Shown in pieces: positions 5,017-6,040 of a DNA stretch of 6,040 bases. Source of the stretch: Pseudomonadota bacterium. GTDB taxonomy: Bacteria; Pseudomonadota; Alphaproteobacteria; Acetobacterales; Acetobacteraceae. Location of the stretch: positions 1 to 6,040 of the forward strand of contig JAKBCD010000136.1 in NCBI GenBank assembly GCA_021808205.1, in the 5' to 3' direction. How positions within the stretch are numbered: position 1 is the first letter of the stretch; every line of letters starts with the position of its first letter. The notes below the pieces were generated by a model, which searched no databases, was not told where the DNA came from, and saw nothing but the letters and a program-made list of their open reading frames with translations. Made by a program: the position numbers and the translations under genes.

Positions 5017-6040
5017 CGCCCTGCGCCAGGTCGCGATCTTCCGGCACAACCTGTTCAGGCTGTCGGAGCCTTTCATCACACAGCAGGCGCAACGCCTCCA
5101 GCGCTATCGTCCGCTTTACCTCGGGCGGCTGCGCTACGGCGCCCCCCCACCAGGGGCCGAGGCGCTAGTGCTGGAAGACCTTGCCCCGCAAATGCGCCTG
5201 CTGCCCGCTGGCTGGCACCTGCTTTCCGCCAACCCGCACCCATATCTTTATATGCTGGCGGGGCGGCGGCCAGACCTTATTCACGCGCATTTCGGGGTCG
5301 AGGGCGTCTACGCCTTGCCTCTGGCTGCCCGGCTCAACGTGCCGCTCGTCACCACCTTTCACGGTTTCGATGCCACGCTGGCCCCGCTCGGCCTGCTCGC
5401 CAACCCCGCCTGGGCGCGTTACGCGCTGGGGCGCGGCAGGCTCGCCCAAAATGGCAGCTTGTTCCTCGCCGCCTCCAACTTTTTGCGCCAAAAGCTCCTG
5501 GCGCTAGACTTTCCGCCCGAGCGTGTGGCCGTGCATTATATCGGGGTGGACACCAGCGCCATCGCTCCCCGCACCCCAGCGCAGGAGGAGCCCATCATCC
5601 TCCACGTGGCCCGGCTGGAGGAGGTAAAGGGCACCGAATATCTCATCCGCGCCTTCGCCCTCACCGCGCCGCAATTTCCGCTCGCCCGGCTGGTGATTAT
5701 CGGCGATGGCAAATTGCGTAAAACCCTGATGCGCCTGGCGCGGGATACGGGGTTTGCCGAGCGCATCCTCTTCCTCGGTGCTCGCCCCCACCCAGAAGTT
5801 CTGGGCTGGATGCGCCGCGCCGCCATGCTGGTGCTGCCCAGCATAAAAACCAGCTCCGGGCGGGAGGAGGGGCTGGGCATGGTGATGCTGGAAGCCGCTG
5901 CCAGCGGCGTGCCCGGCATTGGCTGCCGCGTTGGCGGCATCGCCGAGGGCATTGCGGATGGCGAAACCGGCTTTCTGGTGCCTGAGCGCGACCCCGAGGC
6001 ACTCTGCGTCGCCATCTCAACGCTGCTGGCCAACCCCAGC
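4973..6040 (+). CDS. GT4-family glycosyltransferase, 3' end outside the window
   Basis: An open frame without stop runs to the last base and encodes a GT-B glycosyltransferase. The N-terminal Rossmann domain begins with RQVAIFRHNLFRLSEPFI and continues with DLIHAHFGVEG and LVTTFHGFDAT. The C-terminal nucleotide-sugar domain shows IILHVARLEEVKGTEYLI, VIIGDGKLRKTL and the E-x7-E motif in REEGLGMVMLEAAASG (codons at 5867 and 5888). It ends at GFLVPERDPEAL and LLANPS, so roughly 30-60 residues are missing. The LSEPFI stretch resembles exopolysaccharide GT4 enzymes of the WcaL type. No ATG or GTG lies near the conserved beginning. A TTG at 4973, after the purine-rich GGGGAAGGGG (4962-4971), is the best start and overlaps spt by 44 bp. 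A CTG at 5021 would fit the family N-terminus but lacks a ribosome binding site. Its place after spt suggests glycosylation of the sphingolipid, but LPS or polysaccharide acceptors are possible. Confidence 0.88.
   Translation, partial: MGCWRARALWQRRNNALRQVAIFRHNLFRLSEPFITQQAQRLQRYRPLYLGRLRYGAPPPGAEALVLEDLAPQMRLLPAGWHLLSANPHPYLYMLAGRRPDLIHAHFGVEGVYALPLAARLNVPLVTTFHGFDATLAPLGLLANPAWARYALGRGRLAQNGSLFLAASNFLRQKLLALDFPPERVAVHYIGVDTSAIAPRTPAQEEPIILHVARLEEVKGTEYLIRAFALTAPQFPLARLVIIGDGKLRKTLMRLARDTGFAERILFLGARPHPEVLGWMRRAAMLVLPSIKTSSGREEGLGMVMLEAAASGVPGIGCRVGGIAEGIADGETGFLVPERDPEALCVAISTLLANPS

Noticed and set aside
5536..6033. A 165-codon minus-strand open frame opposite the glycosyltransferase
   Set aside because: Ser/Arg/Pro-rich translation without a domain, while the plus strand carries intact GT4 motifs throughout.

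Overview
This window looks like high-GC alphaproteobacterial DNA. A member of the Acetobacteraceae or Rhodospirillales is my best guess, based on codon use, protein style and a palindromic repeat of a kind I recall from alphaproteobacterial genomes; the genus cannot be read from the sequence. All of it appears to be concerned with making and placing an outer-membrane lipid, most probably a sphingolipid.

Layout, left to right. Positions 1-109 hold the last 35 codons of a gene that resembles the C-terminus of a sugar-phosphate/alcohol-phosphate nucleotidyltransferase. With no gap it is followed by a CDP-alcohol phosphatidyltransferase (110-988, +) with a complete catalytic motif. A compact composite of two palindromes (985-1126) fills the space between this gene and the converging gene, and carries the stop codons of both. 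On the minus strand lie lptG (1112-2194) and lptF (2184-3329). They overlap by 11 bp and are transcribed as lptF then lptG; they encode the two inner-membrane subunits of an LptB2FG-type lipid extractor. A 210-bp AT-richer region (3330-3539) separates lptF from the divergent plus-strand genes. These are a dedicated acyl carrier protein (3540-3791), a PLP-dependent alpha-oxoamine synthase of the serine palmitoyltransferase type (3796-5016), and a GT4 glycosyltransferase that runs off the right edge (about 4973 to 6040).

How they may work together (inference). ACP would deliver the acyl group to serine palmitoyltransferase, which makes 3-ketosphinganine, the first step to ceramide. The nucleotidyltransferase and the CDP-alcohol phosphotransferase would make and transfer a phospho-head group, the GT4 enzyme would add sugar, and the LptFG pair could lift the finished lipid out of the inner membrane. 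The pairing of ACP with serine palmitoyltransferase is the firmest part. The role of this LptFG copy in sphingolipid rather than LPS transport is the most interesting and least proven part.
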